A stretch of 64,000 nucleotides of DNA from contig NZ_JAPZVN010000021.1 in assembly GCF_027533845.1 (NCBI RefSeq), forward strand, positions 1 through 64,000, written 5' to 3'. The notes under the pieces were generated by a model. The model did not search any database. It was not told the DNA's origin and saw only the letters and a list, made by a program, of their open reading frames with translations. Numbering within the stretch: position 1 is the stretch's first letter; each line of letters begins with the position of its first letter. Origin of the DNA: Streptomyces sp. RPT161 (GTDB taxonomy: Bacteria; Actinomycetota; Actinomycetes; Streptomycetales; Streptomycetaceae). A program made the position numbers and the translations under genes. Below, in pieces: positions 35,135-43,334 of the stretch.

Positions 35135-36066
35135 CGGCCGTCGAGGCGCCCGCCGTCGATCCGGTACGGGCGGCGCGGCTGGCCGAACTCGGCCTGTCCT
35201 GGCAGCCGTCCGGCCAGGCGGCGCTACGCGGACCGCTGCTGCGGCTCGCCGAGGAGTGCGACCGGGCCTTCACCACCCTCGCCCAGATCTGGCAGGCGGA
35301 CGAGGAGCGCCACCCCGCCTCGCTGCCCGCCCAGCGCCTGCAACGGGTCGACTACCTGCGCTCGTTCCCGCACCAGGCGACCCTCGCCGCCCGGCTGGCC
35401 GATCAGGAGGCCAACCTGGACGCGTTCCTGGACGGACCGGTGCTGCACGAGGACGGCACCGTCGCGGTGACCGAACTCGCCGCGGTCACCCAGGTGCTGA
35501 CCCCGGCGGCCTGCTACCACCTGTTCAACGACCACCTGGGCGAGACGTTCGACGCGCCCAGGTACCTGACCACCCGCAACACCTGCTTCCGGAACGAGCG
35601 GTACTACGTTCCGCTGCGCCGGCTGAGCAGCTTCACCATGCGCGAGGTGGTCTGCCTGGGCACCAGTGCCGAGGTGGTCGACTTCCTCGAACAGGCCCGG
35701 GCGGCACTGGACGCGTTCTTCGAACTCGTCGACCTGCCCCTGGAGTGGCTGACCGCGACCGACCCGTTCTTCCGGCCGCGCGCCAACCCGCGGTACATCA
35801 TGCAGCGCGTCGAGCCCGTCAAGCACGAGGCCACCTACGGCGGCGATCTGGCCATCGCCTCGATCAACCGCCACCACGACCACTTCGGGGTCAACTTCGA
35901 ACTGACCCGGGGCGAGGAACCGGCCCACAGCGGCTGTGTCGCCTTCGGTATCGAACGCTGGCTGTTCGCCATCACCGACCGCCACGGCACCGACCCGGCC
36001 GACTGGCCGAGGCTGGCGGACGCCGCGGCCAAGGTGCGCTCCGGCCTGGGTGGAGGCAGGGTATGA
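35131..36066 (+). CDS. Amino acid:carrier-protein ligase (seryl-tRNA-synthetase-like)
   Basis: A 311-residue class II aminoacyl-tRNA-synthetase paralogue without a tRNA-binding arm. It shares with the rhizobial amino acid:[carrier protein] ligases the motif-2 region TTRNTCFRNERYY, SSFTMREVVCLG and motif 3 GCVAFGIERWLFA. The expected zinc ligands are present: Cys128 (TPAACYHL), Glu172 (MREVV) and Cys269 (SGCVAFG). These enzymes adenylate a small amino acid such as glycine or alanine and load it on the phosphopantetheine arm of a carrier protein. The gene overlaps the carrier protein gene before it and the reductase gene after it by four bases each, so a dedicated pair is likely. The amino acid cannot be predicted safely. 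Confidence 0.85.
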   Translation: MTAVEAPAVDPVRAARLAELGLSWQPSGQAALRGPLLRLAEECDRAFTTLAQIWQADEERHPASLPAQRLQRVDYLRSFPHQATLAARLADQEANLDAFLDGPVLHEDGTVAVTELAAVTQVLTPAACYHLFNDHLGETFDAPRYLTTRNTCFRNERYYVPLRRLSSFTMREVVCLGTSAEVVDFLEQARAALDAFFELVDLPLEWLTATDPFFRPRANPRYIMQRVEPVKHEATYGGDLAIASINRHHDHFGVNFELTRGEEPAHSGCVAFGIERWLFAITDRHGTDPADWPRLADAAAKVRSGLGGGRV

Positions 36067-37166
36067 GGGGAACCACCGTCATCACCGGCGCGGACGGCTA
36101 TCTGGGCCGTCAGCTCGCCGCGGCACTGCTGGCCGACGGCGACGACGACCTCGTGCTCGCCGTACGCGCCGACGACAGCGCCGAACTCGCCGCGAAGAAG
36201 GACCGGTTGGCCCAGCGGCTCGGCCCGCAGGCGCGGAGCAGAACCCGCGTCGTCGCCGCCGACCTGTCGCGGGACGACGCGCTGGCGGACATCGACACCC
36301 GCTCGGTGACCCGTATCGTGCACGCCGCCGCCGTCACCCGCTTCAACGTCGAGCGGGACCTGGCGCAGCGCGTCAACGTCGACGGCACCGCACGGCTGCG
36401 GGCGTTCGCGGCGCGCTGCGACAACCTCCAGCGGCTGGCGATGCTGTCCACGCTGTACGCGGCGGGCCGCCGGCGCGGTGACGTCCACGAGGAGCGGCTG
36501 GACGACGTGGGCTTCGTCAACCACTACGAGTGGTCCAAGTGGGCCGCGGAGGAAGAGGTGTTGGGCGCCGCCGGGGAGCTGCCGGTCTCCGTGCTGCGGC
36601 TGCCGACGCTCGTCGCCGACGACGACGGCGGCCAGGTCACCCAGTACAACGCCTTCCACAACACCCTGAAGCTGTTCTACTACGGACTGCTGTCCCTGCT
36701 GCCCGGCGACGGCGCGACGCCGCTGAGCCTGGCGACGGCGTCGTTCACCGCCTCGGCGGTCACCAGACTGCTCGACCCCGCGATCGCCGACGGCGTCTAC
36801 CACATCTGCCCCGACCCGGCCGACACCGCGACGCTGGACCAGCTCGTCGACACCGCCTTCACGGTCTTCGAGCGCGATCCGGGCTTCCAGCGGCGCGGGT
36901 TGATGCGGCCGCTCCCCTGCGACCAGGAGAGCTTCGAGGACCTGCTGTCCGCGGCCGACCTGCTGCGGGGCGGCCCGATCAACCAGTCGCTCTCCTCGGT
37001 CTCGCCGTTCGCGCACCAGCTGTACCTACCGAAGACCTTCCGCAACGACGCGCTGCGGGCCGCCTGGCCCGGCTACACGGCTCCCGACCCGCTCGCGCTG
37101 GCGGAAACCACCTGCCTACGGCTCATCGAATCCAAGTGGGGCCGCCGGACCCAGGAGACACCGTGA
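36063..37166 (+). CDS. Extended SDR, thioester-reductase-like
   Basis: A 367-residue NAD(P)-dependent extended short-chain dehydrogenase. The Rossmann motif is TVITGADGYLGRQL (residues about 5-18), followed by VVAADLSRDD and the catalytic Tyr-x3-Lys in HYEWSKWAAEEEV. The layout resembles the male-sterility/thioester reductase domains that release acyl chains from carrier proteins as aldehydes or alcohols. Its place after the carrier protein and ligase genes fits reductive release. Nucleotide-sugar epimerase is the alternative but no sugar genes are near. Both ends overlap neighbours by four bases. Confidence 0.78.
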   Translation: MRGTTVITGADGYLGRQLAAALLADGDDDLVLAVRADDSAELAAKKDRLAQRLGPQARSRTRVVAADLSRDDALADIDTRSVTRIVHAAAVTRFNVERDLAQRVNVDGTARLRAFAARCDNLQRLAMLSTLYAAGRRRGDVHEERLDDVGFVNHYEWSKWAAEEEVLGAAGELPVSVLRLPTLVADDDGGQVTQYNAFHNTLKLFYYGLLSLLPGDGATPLSLATASFTASAVTRLLDPAIADGVYHICPDPADTATLDQLVDTAFTVFERDPGFQRRGLMRPLPCDQESFEDLLSAADLLRGGPINQSLSSVSPFAHQLYLPKTFRNDALRAAWPGYTAPDPLALAETTCLRLIESKWGRRTQETP

Positions 37167-37750
37167 CGACGCTTTCCGAGAACGACCTGTGGCTGCTCAG
37201 CTTCTACCGCTCCTCCGAGATCAACGGCGCGCTGTTCTTCGGCCGGGTCGCCCGCACCCTGCGCGGCGGACCGCTACAGGCCGATGTCACCCACCACTTC
37301 GCCGACGAGGCCAACCACGCCAAATACTGGACGCGCTGCATCGAGGACCTCGGCTACAACGCCGAGAAGCTCTCCGGTGCCTACCAGGACCAGTACCTGG
37401 AAGCGGTGGGCCTGCCCGCCAACCTCATGGAGGTCATGGCGATCACCCAGGTCTTCGAGAAGCGGGTGATCGGCCAGTACCACCGGCATCTGCGGGCGCC
37501 CGACACCCATCCGCGGGTCCGGCAGACCATTGAGACGATCATGGAAGACGAGCGCTGGCACGTGAAGTACGTGCGCGACGCGCTCCAGGAGATGGCGCGC
37601 AAGTACGGCCAGCAGCTCATCGACGACACCCTCGCCCGGTTCACCGCGGCCGACGAGGAGGTCTACGCCAAGACCCTCGCCGAGTACGGCGAACGCATCG
37701 CCTTCCTCGGCGACGGCGCCGTCGACCTGAGCGTCCCCGGCAAGGCATGA
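37163..37750 (+). CDS. Ferritin-like diiron protein
   Basis: A 195-residue four-helix protein with a complete diiron ligand set spaced over four helices: Glu in YRSSEINGAL, Glu and His in FADEANHAKYW, Glu in QVFEKRVIGQYH, and Glu plus His in MEDERWHVKYV. The arrangement resembles rubrerythrin- and MiaE-like monooxygenases rather than storage ferritins. It probably hydroxylates, desaturates or cleaves a pathway intermediate with O2. The GTG start overlaps the reductase stop (GTGA). Its stop overlaps the next start (ATGA). It is the second diiron oxidase in the cluster, unlike AurF in size and fold details. Confidence 0.8.
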   Translation: MTTLSENDLWLLSFYRSSEINGALFFGRVARTLRGGPLQADVTHHFADEANHAKYWTRCIEDLGYNAEKLSGAYQDQYLEAVGLPANLMEVMAITQVFEKRVIGQYHRHLRAPDTHPRVRQTIETIMEDERWHVKYVRDALQEMARKYGQQLIDDTLARFTAADEEVYAKTLAEYGERIAFLGDGAVDLSVPGKA

Positions 37751-38622
37751 CCGAGACCGTGCTCGCCGTGTGGACGCGGCAGCCGCTGGCCACGCACACC
37801 CTCACCCGCCGGGAGCGGGACCGGCTCGCCGAACTGCCGCGCCGGGCAAGGCCGCAGTGGCTGGTCTCCCGGCACGCTCTGCGGGTGCTGCTGGGCGTGC
37901 TCGGGCTGCCGCGGGAGACCACCGGCTACGCGTTTCCGCACCGCCGGCTGTCGCTGTCGCACATCGAGGGCGCGGCGGTGGCCGCCGGCGCGGTGCGTCC
38001 GGCACCGCGGCTGGCGGGCATCGGGGTGGACCTGGAGACCGACCGGCAGGCCCGGGTGGACACCGCCCGGTTCTTCCTCGACGAGCACGAACGGTCCTGG
38101 CTGGCCTCGCTGCCCGAACACGCCAGGCCCAGTGAGCAATTGCGGCTGTGGACGGTCAAGGAGGCGCTGTTCAAGGCCGATCCGGACAACCGGCACACCG
38201 TACTGCTCGACTACCGCACCCTCGACGCGTCCGCCCGCCGCGGCAGCGCCCGCGCCGGCCCGCACCGCGAGCCGGTCTTCGGCTACGCCAGCACCCGGCT
38301 GCACGGCGCCCACCTGTCCGTCGCCGCGGCGTTCCACGGCGAGACCCGCACCCCGCAAGCCAACGCACCAGAAAGAGAGACGACAGTGCCAACCGCCGTC
38401 ACCTTCGACGAGGTCGCCGACCGCATCAGCACGACGCTGTCCATACCGGTGGAGAAGCTGACCCCGGAAACCACCCTGCGGGAACTCGCCGCGGACAGCT
38501 TCCTGCTGGTCGAGATGGCCGTCGACCTCCAGGAGGAGTTCGACACCATCTTCACCCAGGACGAACTGCGCGAGATCACCACCCTCGGCGAACTCGCCGG
38601 GCTGGTGGGCGCGAAGGTCTGA
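37747..38622 (+). CDS. 4'-phosphopantetheinyl transferase fused to a carrier protein
   Basis: A 291-residue two-domain protein. Residues 1-200 are a Sfp-type transferase: GIGVDLETD (Asp95, Glu97 bind magnesium) and LRLWTVKEALFKAD (Lys138, Glu139, Lys143). Residues about 214-291 are a carrier domain with the modification site ADSFLLVEM (Ser251). No stop separates them. GAAAGAGAG followed after six bases by an in-frame GTG at 38386 could start a free 78-residue carrier protein, so both fused and separate forms may be made. Such a fusion could modify itself and supply holo-carrier to the pathway. It overlaps the diiron gene before it; the MmpL gene follows after 70 bases. Confidence 0.85.
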   Translation: MTETVLAVWTRQPLATHTLTRRERDRLAELPRRARPQWLVSRHALRVLLGVLGLPRETTGYAFPHRRLSLSHIEGAAVAAGAVRPAPRLAGIGVDLETDRQARVDTARFFLDEHERSWLASLPEHARPSEQLRLWTVKEALFKADPDNRHTVLLDYRTLDASARRGSARAGPHREPVFGYASTRLHGAHLSVAAAFHGETRTPQANAPERETTVPTAVTFDEVADRISTTLSIPVEKLTPETTLRELAADSFLLVEMAVDLQEEFDTIFTQDELREITTLGELAGLVGAKV

Positions 38623-38692
38623 TCCACCGGCCGCCTCCCCCACCCGCTGGGCCCTCCCCCACCCCACGGACCCCCTCTCACCGGAGCTAGGT

Positions 38693-40987
38693 ATGTCGGA
38701 ACGTCTGATCCGCGCGATCGCAAGACTCCGCTGGCCGCTGCTGGCCGTATGGCTGGTGGCGCTGGTCGCGGCCGGGGTCGCCGCGCTGCCCATCGCCGAC
38801 CGGCTCAGCGGTGGCGGCTGGTACGTACCCGGGTCCGGCTCGCAGCAGGCGATCACGGCCACCCAGTCCGGCTTCGCCGACCGCGGCGCCAGCGACCTCA
38901 CCCTGCTGGTACGGGACGAGCGCAACGCCGCCGGAACCCCCGCGTTCGACCAGCGGGTGGGGCAGGCCATGCGGCAGGTCATCGGCGACAAGCGGCTCGC
39001 GGTGGTGGGCAGTTACGGCTGGCTCGACCTGTCCCCGGCGGCCCGTGGGAAGTTCGTCGGCAAGGACCGGCACACCGCCATCACCCTCGTCGGACTGAAG
39101 CTGGACGACGGCACGGCTCGCCGGGTACTGCCCGGCATCCAGACCGACATCGACCACCGCTTCGCACCACAGGGACTGCGGGTCTCACTGGTCAGCGCGG
39201 GCACGCTGTGGGGCGAGATCAACACACTGAGCCAGAAGGGCCTGCAGACCGCCGAACTCATCACGTTCCCGCTGCTGTTGGTGATCCTGCTGCTGTTGTA
39301 CCGGGGCATTGCGTCGGCGGTGGTCTCCTTCGTGGTCTCCGCGACGGCGATCGTCTTCACCCTCGGGCTGATGTCGGTACTCGCCCAGCACTTCGAGCTG
39401 TCGATCTTCGTGGAGAACGCGGCCACCATGATCGGCCTCGGGGTGAGCGTCGACTACTCGCTGTTCATCATCTCCCGTTACACCGACGAACTCGCCCGCG
39501 GCCGGGACCGCACGGCCGCGCTCGCCGCCACACTGCGCACCAGCGGCAAGACCGTCACCTTCTCCGGACTCATCGTCATCCTCGCGATGTCGAGCCTGTT
39601 CCTGGTGGACCTCAACGTCATCCAGTCGATCGCGCTGGGCATCCTGGTCGTGGTGGCCTTCGCGGTGCTGGCAGCGGTGCTCGTACTGCCGCTGGTACTA
39701 CTGCTGTTGGGCGACCGGATCCTGTGGGGCCGACTGCCCATGCAGCGGCGTGGGCCCGAGGAGCAGGGGCGGCGCTGGCGGAACGTGGCACGGCAGATCA
39801 TGCGGCGTCCGGTCCTGTTCCTGGTGGTGGCGATCGTCGCGATGGTGGCGCTCGCCTCCCCTTCACTCGGTTTGCGCACCTTCACCCCGGACGCGCGCAT
39901 CGTGCCCGAGTCCTCCCCCGTGCGGCAGGGGTACGACGCCATGCGCGAGCAGTTCGGGCCCGGTTCCGCCTCCCCCAACGAGGTGGTCATCAGCTCGGAC
40001 ACCCCGCTGAACACCGCGCGGGACAGCGGCCGGATCCTGGCGGTGCGCGACGAGTTGGCCAGGCTTCCGCACGTCACCGACGTCAACTCGCCGGTCGACG
40101 CGCTACGGGCGGTCAGTCCCGCTCGGCCGTTCGCCGCGCTGGACCCGGCGGTCTTCGACCGGCTGCCGGCCGACGCCCGCGCCACTGTCAACCACTTCGT
40201 CTCCAGCGACCGGCGCACCATCGTGCTCGAGGTCATCGCGGACAACTACGCGTCCAGCGCGCCCTCCCGCGACCTGGTCGCCGCCATGCGGTCCACCGTG
40301 GACCGGCTCGGCGCTCCCGGCCTGCACACGGTGGTGGGCGGTGAGACCGCGGAGGGCATCGACGCCAACTCGGCGATCTCGGACGGGCTGCCCTCGGTGG
40401 TGGCGGTCATGCTGGTGGTCATCTACGTGCTGCTGCTGATCACCTTCCGGTCCGTACTGCTGCCGATCAAGGCGATCCTGATCAACCTGCTCTCCCTCGG
40501 GGCGACGTACGGCGCCCTGGTGCTGGTGTTCCAACACTCCTCCGGTGCCGCTCTGTTCGGCTTCCAGCAGTTCGGCTACCTACAGAACTTCGTGCCCATC
40601 CTGCTGCTGGCGATCCTGTTCAGCCTCAGCACCGACTACGAGGTGTTCCTGCTGCACCGCATCCGCGAGGAGTACGACAGCGGGGCGGACAACACCTCCA
40701 GCGTGGCGACCGGCATGGCCCGCACCGCGCCGCTGATCTCCGGTGCCGCACTGCTGATGGTCGCGGTGTTCGGCGCCTTCGCCTTCACCGGCATCATGCC
40801 CATCCAGCAACTCGGCTTCGGCCTGGCCGTCGCCATCGCACTGGACGCCACCATCATCCGGCTGGTCGTGGTGCCCGCCGCCATGCAGCTGATGGGCCGG
40901 TGGAACTGGTGGCTGCCCGGCCGCCCGGACCGGCCCGCACCCGTCGTCAGGACGCAGGAGTCCGAGGAGTCCGTCGTCCGGTCGTAA
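38693..40987 (+). CDS. MmpL-family RND transporter
   Basis: A 764-residue inner-membrane protein with the duplicated RND layout: one transmembrane segment, a periplasm-side loop (about residues 35-190), five or six segments (about 190-345), then a second copy (segment near 370, loop to about 565, segments to about 745). The SVDYSLFIISRY and STDYEVFLLHRI motifs in each half hold the proton-relay region DY typical of MmpL proteins. Members export lipids and lipid-like metabolites. Its place in the cluster makes it the probable exporter of the product. GGAG lies upstream of the ATG. Confidence 0.88.
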   Translation: MSERLIRAIARLRWPLLAVWLVALVAAGVAALPIADRLSGGGWYVPGSGSQQAITATQSGFADRGASDLTLLVRDERNAAGTPAFDQRVGQAMRQVIGDKRLAVVGSYGWLDLSPAARGKFVGKDRHTAITLVGLKLDDGTARRVLPGIQTDIDHRFAPQGLRVSLVSAGTLWGEINTLSQKGLQTAELITFPLLLVILLLLYRGIASAVVSFVVSATAIVFTLGLMSVLAQHFELSIFVENAATMIGLGVSVDYSLFIISRYTDELARGRDRTAALAATLRTSGKTVTFSGLIVILAMSSLFLVDLNVIQSIALGILVVVAFAVLAAVLVLPLVLLLLGDRILWGRLPMQRRGPEEQGRRWRNVARQIMRRPVLFLVVAIVAMVALASPSLGLRTFTPDARIVPESSPVRQGYDAMREQFGPGSASPNEVVISSDTPLNTARDSGRILAVRDELARLPHVTDVNSPVDALRAVSPARPFAALDPAVFDRLPADARATVNHFVSSDRRTIVLEVIADNYASSAPSRDLVAAMRSTVDRLGAPGLHTVVGGETAEGIDANSAISDGLPSVVAVMLVVIYVLLLITFRSVLLPIKAILINLLSLGATYGALVLVFQHSSGAALFGFQQFGYLQNFVPILLLAILFSLSTDYEVFLLHRIREEYDSGADNTSSVATGMARTAPLISGAALLMVAVFGAFAFTGIMPIQQLGFGLAVAIALDATIIRLVVVPAAMQLMGRWNWWLPGRPDRPAPVVRTQESEESVVRS

Positions 40988-41038
40988 CCACCGCCACAAC
41001 CGCCGCATCATAACCGCCAGAAAGGATGCCACCCTCAC

Positions 41039-41659
41039 GTGGATGACTCCGCCCTCCTGCTGCTCCTGCTGGACTTCGTCTTCATCGGCGCCCTGCCCCG
41101 ACTCTTCTTCCGCTCGGACGGCAGCTTCAACCTGAGGTGGTGGCTGACCGCCCTGCCGTTCTTCCTGTGCCCGCTGTACATCGCGGCGGGGCTCGCGATC
41201 GGCTGGCAGCCGTTCGCCTCGGGTACTCCGCGCACCGTACTGACGCTGATCTCCGTGGTGTTGAGCGTGGCGTCCATCGCGCTGATCTTCATGACGCTGG
41301 GCACCCACCGCATTCCGCTGGCGCTGTGGCACCAGGACAACGACGCGCCACGGCACATCGTGACCTATGGCGCCTACCGCCGGATCCGGCACCCGTTCTA
41401 CTCCTCGTTCCTGCTGGCCTTCCTCGCGGGCCTGCTCGTCTACCCGCACTGGGGCACAGTGCTGTTCGCGGTCTACGGGCTGGTGTCGCTGAACACCACG
41501 GCCGCCCGCGAGGAACGTCGGCTGAGTGCCTCGGAGTTCGGCGCCGAGTACCGCCGGTACATCGCCCAGAGCGGCCGCTTCCTGCCCCGGCTGGGCAGGA
41601 TCGAGGACACCGCCGAGCCCGCGCGCCCGGCGGAAACCGCCCAGGTCATCGAGGGATAG
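41039..41659 (+). CDS. ICMT/PEMT-like membrane methyltransferase
   Basis: A 206-residue membrane protein with about five hydrophobic segments. The C-terminal motif YGAYRRIRHPFYSSFLLAFL followed by REERRL and FGAEYRRYIAQ is the SAM-binding signature of the isoprenylcysteine carboxyl methyltransferase/phospholipid methyltransferase family. Bacterial members methylate lipid-like or hydroxylated substrates at the membrane. A role in O-, N- or carboxyl-methylation of the cluster product is inferred. The GTG start has AAAGGATG upstream. It lies 51 bases after the MmpL gene and 13 bases before the ligase gene. Confidence 0.83.
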   Translation: MDDSALLLLLLDFVFIGALPRLFFRSDGSFNLRWWLTALPFFLCPLYIAAGLAIGWQPFASGTPRTVLTLISVVLSVASIALIFMTLGTHRIPLALWHQDNDAPRHIVTYGAYRRIRHPFYSSFLLAFLAGLLVYPHWGTVLFAVYGLVSLNTTAAREERRLSASEFGAEYRRYIAQSGRFLPRLGRIEDTAEPARPAETAQVIEG

Positions 41660-41672
41660 GACGGTTCTGGAC

Positions 41673-43334
41673 GTGTCACGTCTGATTTCCTGGCTCGCCG
41701 ACCCGCACCCGCAACGCGGGGTGCGCTTCGCCGCCGACGGGGGCGACTGGGAGTTCGTCTCCTACCGTGAACTCGCCTCCTCGGCCCGCCGGATGGCCAC
41801 CGAGATGGTGTCGGCCGGGGTGCGCCCCGGCGATGTGGTCTGCCTGCTGATGCCGTCTGGCCGGGACTGCCTGGCCGCGCTGTTCGGCACCTGGGCGGCG
41901 GGCGCCACGATCTCCCCGCTGCTGCCTCCCTCGTTCCAGTCCGACAACGAGTACACCGAGTACGTCTCCGGAATCCTGCGGCAGGCCGAGCCCGCCCTGG
42001 TGGTCACCGCCGAGACGTACCGCCCGCTGGCGGCCGAGGCGATGGTCCGGGCGGGCCGGTCGGACGAACCGTGGATCCCGCGCGAGGGAGCCACCGAGAT
42101 CCCCATCGAGGACCACGACCGCGAGGGGATCGCGCTGCTCCAGTTCACCTCCGGCTCCACCGGACAGCCCCGCGGCGTCCGGGTCTCCTGGGACAACCTG
42201 GCGGCCAACCACGCGATGCTGAGCCGCCTGCTCGACTGGCGGGACAGCGACTCCGTCGTCTCCTGGCTGCCGCTCCACCACGACATGGGACTGATCGGCT
42301 GCTGCCTGTTCCCGTTCGCCGCGCAGGGCGAACTGTGGCTGATGCGGCCCGAGCAGTTCATCCGCGACCCCGCACGCTGGCTTGAGTGCCTCGCGCCGGG
42401 CAAGGCGACGCACTCGGCGGCGCCGTCGTTCGCCTTCGCCTACGCCGCCCGACGGGTGAAGCCGCAGCGACTGGCCGAGCTGGACCTGTCCAGCTGGCGC
42501 AGTGTGGTGGTCGGGGCCGAGGTGGTCGATCCGGCGGCGCTGGACGCGTTCGCCCGGTTCGCCGAGCCGGTGGGTTTCTCCCGCGACACCTACCTGCCCT
42601 CGTACGGGCTGGCCGAGAACACCCTGGCGGTCACCGGCGCCGAGGGACCGGTCGTGGTGGTGCGCCCCGACTGGTCCTCGATGCGGCTCGGCGAGCCGGT
42701 GCGCATCCAGGAGGCGGGGAAGCTGGGCGACCGGCCCATCGAGCCGGGCTCCGGCTGGCTCGTCGGCCACGGCGCCCCGCACGAGGCGGACGGCGTGGGC
42801 GTGCGGATCCTGGACGCCGAGGGGCGTCCGCTGCCGGACGGGCACCTCGGCGAGGTCGCCGTCACCGGTAGTTCGGTGGCTCAGGGCTACCACGGCGGCC
42901 GGGAGGGCGGCTCCACCCGGTTCGTCGACGATGAACTGCGCACCGGGGACGCCGGGTTCGCGCACGACGGGCAGCTGTTCGTGCTGGGCCGGATGGGAGA
43001 CAGCCTCAAACTGCGCGGCCGCAGTGTGTACATGGACGACCTGGACGCGAAGGTCGCCGCGGCGGCCCGGCTGGACAAGGACCGGATAGCCGTGGTGGCG
43101 GTCAACGACCGCGGCCGGGTCGGACTCGCCGTCTTCGTGGAGTCGGCGCCCGGGCCGTGGACGGACGCGGTGACCGAGACGCTCCGCGGCGAACTGGGCC
43201 CCGAGCCCTCGCTGACCCTGGTCGCCGGGCGGCGCGGCCTGCTCAAGCGGACCACCAGCGGCAAGCTGCGACGGCGGCACATGTGGCAACTCCTCCAGGA
43301 GGACAAGCTGAAGTCGGTGACCGTCATCAACTAG
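41673..43334 (+). CDS. Fatty acyl-AMP ligase (FAAL-type)
   Basis: A 553-residue member of the adenylating superfamily. The ATP motif is LLQFTSGSTGQPRGVRVS (about residues 153-170), with SWLPLHHDMGLIG, a FAAL/long-chain type block, then SYGLAENTLAVTG, LRTGDAGF and the terminal TTSGKLRRRHMW. FAALs make acyl-AMP from a free fatty acid and pass it to a carrier protein. This is the expected entry point of the lipid part of the product, with the carrier proteins at 34874 or 38386 as acceptors. The GTG at 41673 gives a typical N-terminus. The last eight bases overlap the convergent symporter gene, marking the cluster's right end. Confidence 0.86.
   Translation: MSRLISWLADPHPQRGVRFAADGGDWEFVSYRELASSARRMATEMVSAGVRPGDVVCLLMPSGRDCLAALFGTWAAGATISPLLPPSFQSDNEYTEYVSGILRQAEPALVVTAETYRPLAAEAMVRAGRSDEPWIPREGATEIPIEDHDREGIALLQFTSGSTGQPRGVRVSWDNLAANHAMLSRLLDWRDSDSVVSWLPLHHDMGLIGCCLFPFAAQGELWLMRPEQFIRDPARWLECLAPGKATHSAAPSFAFAYAARRVKPQRLAELDLSSWRSVVVGAEVVDPAALDAFARFAEPVGFSRDTYLPSYGLAENTLAVTGAEGPVVVVRPDWSSMRLGEPVRIQEAGKLGDRPIEPGSGWLVGHGAPHEADGVGVRILDAEGRPLPDGHLGEVAVTGSSVAQGYHGGREGGSTRFVDDELRTGDAGFAHDGQLFVLGRMGDSLKLRGRSVYMDDLDAKVAAAARLDKDRIAVVAVNDRGRVGLAVFVESAPGPWTDAVTETLRGELGPEPSLTLVAGRRGLLKRTTSGKLRRRHMWQLLQEDKLKSVTVIN

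Noticed and set aside
35131-36066. Functional seryl-tRNA synthetase
   Set aside because: It lacks the N-terminal tRNA-binding coiled coil and is about 110 residues too short; the motifs match carrier-protein ligases.
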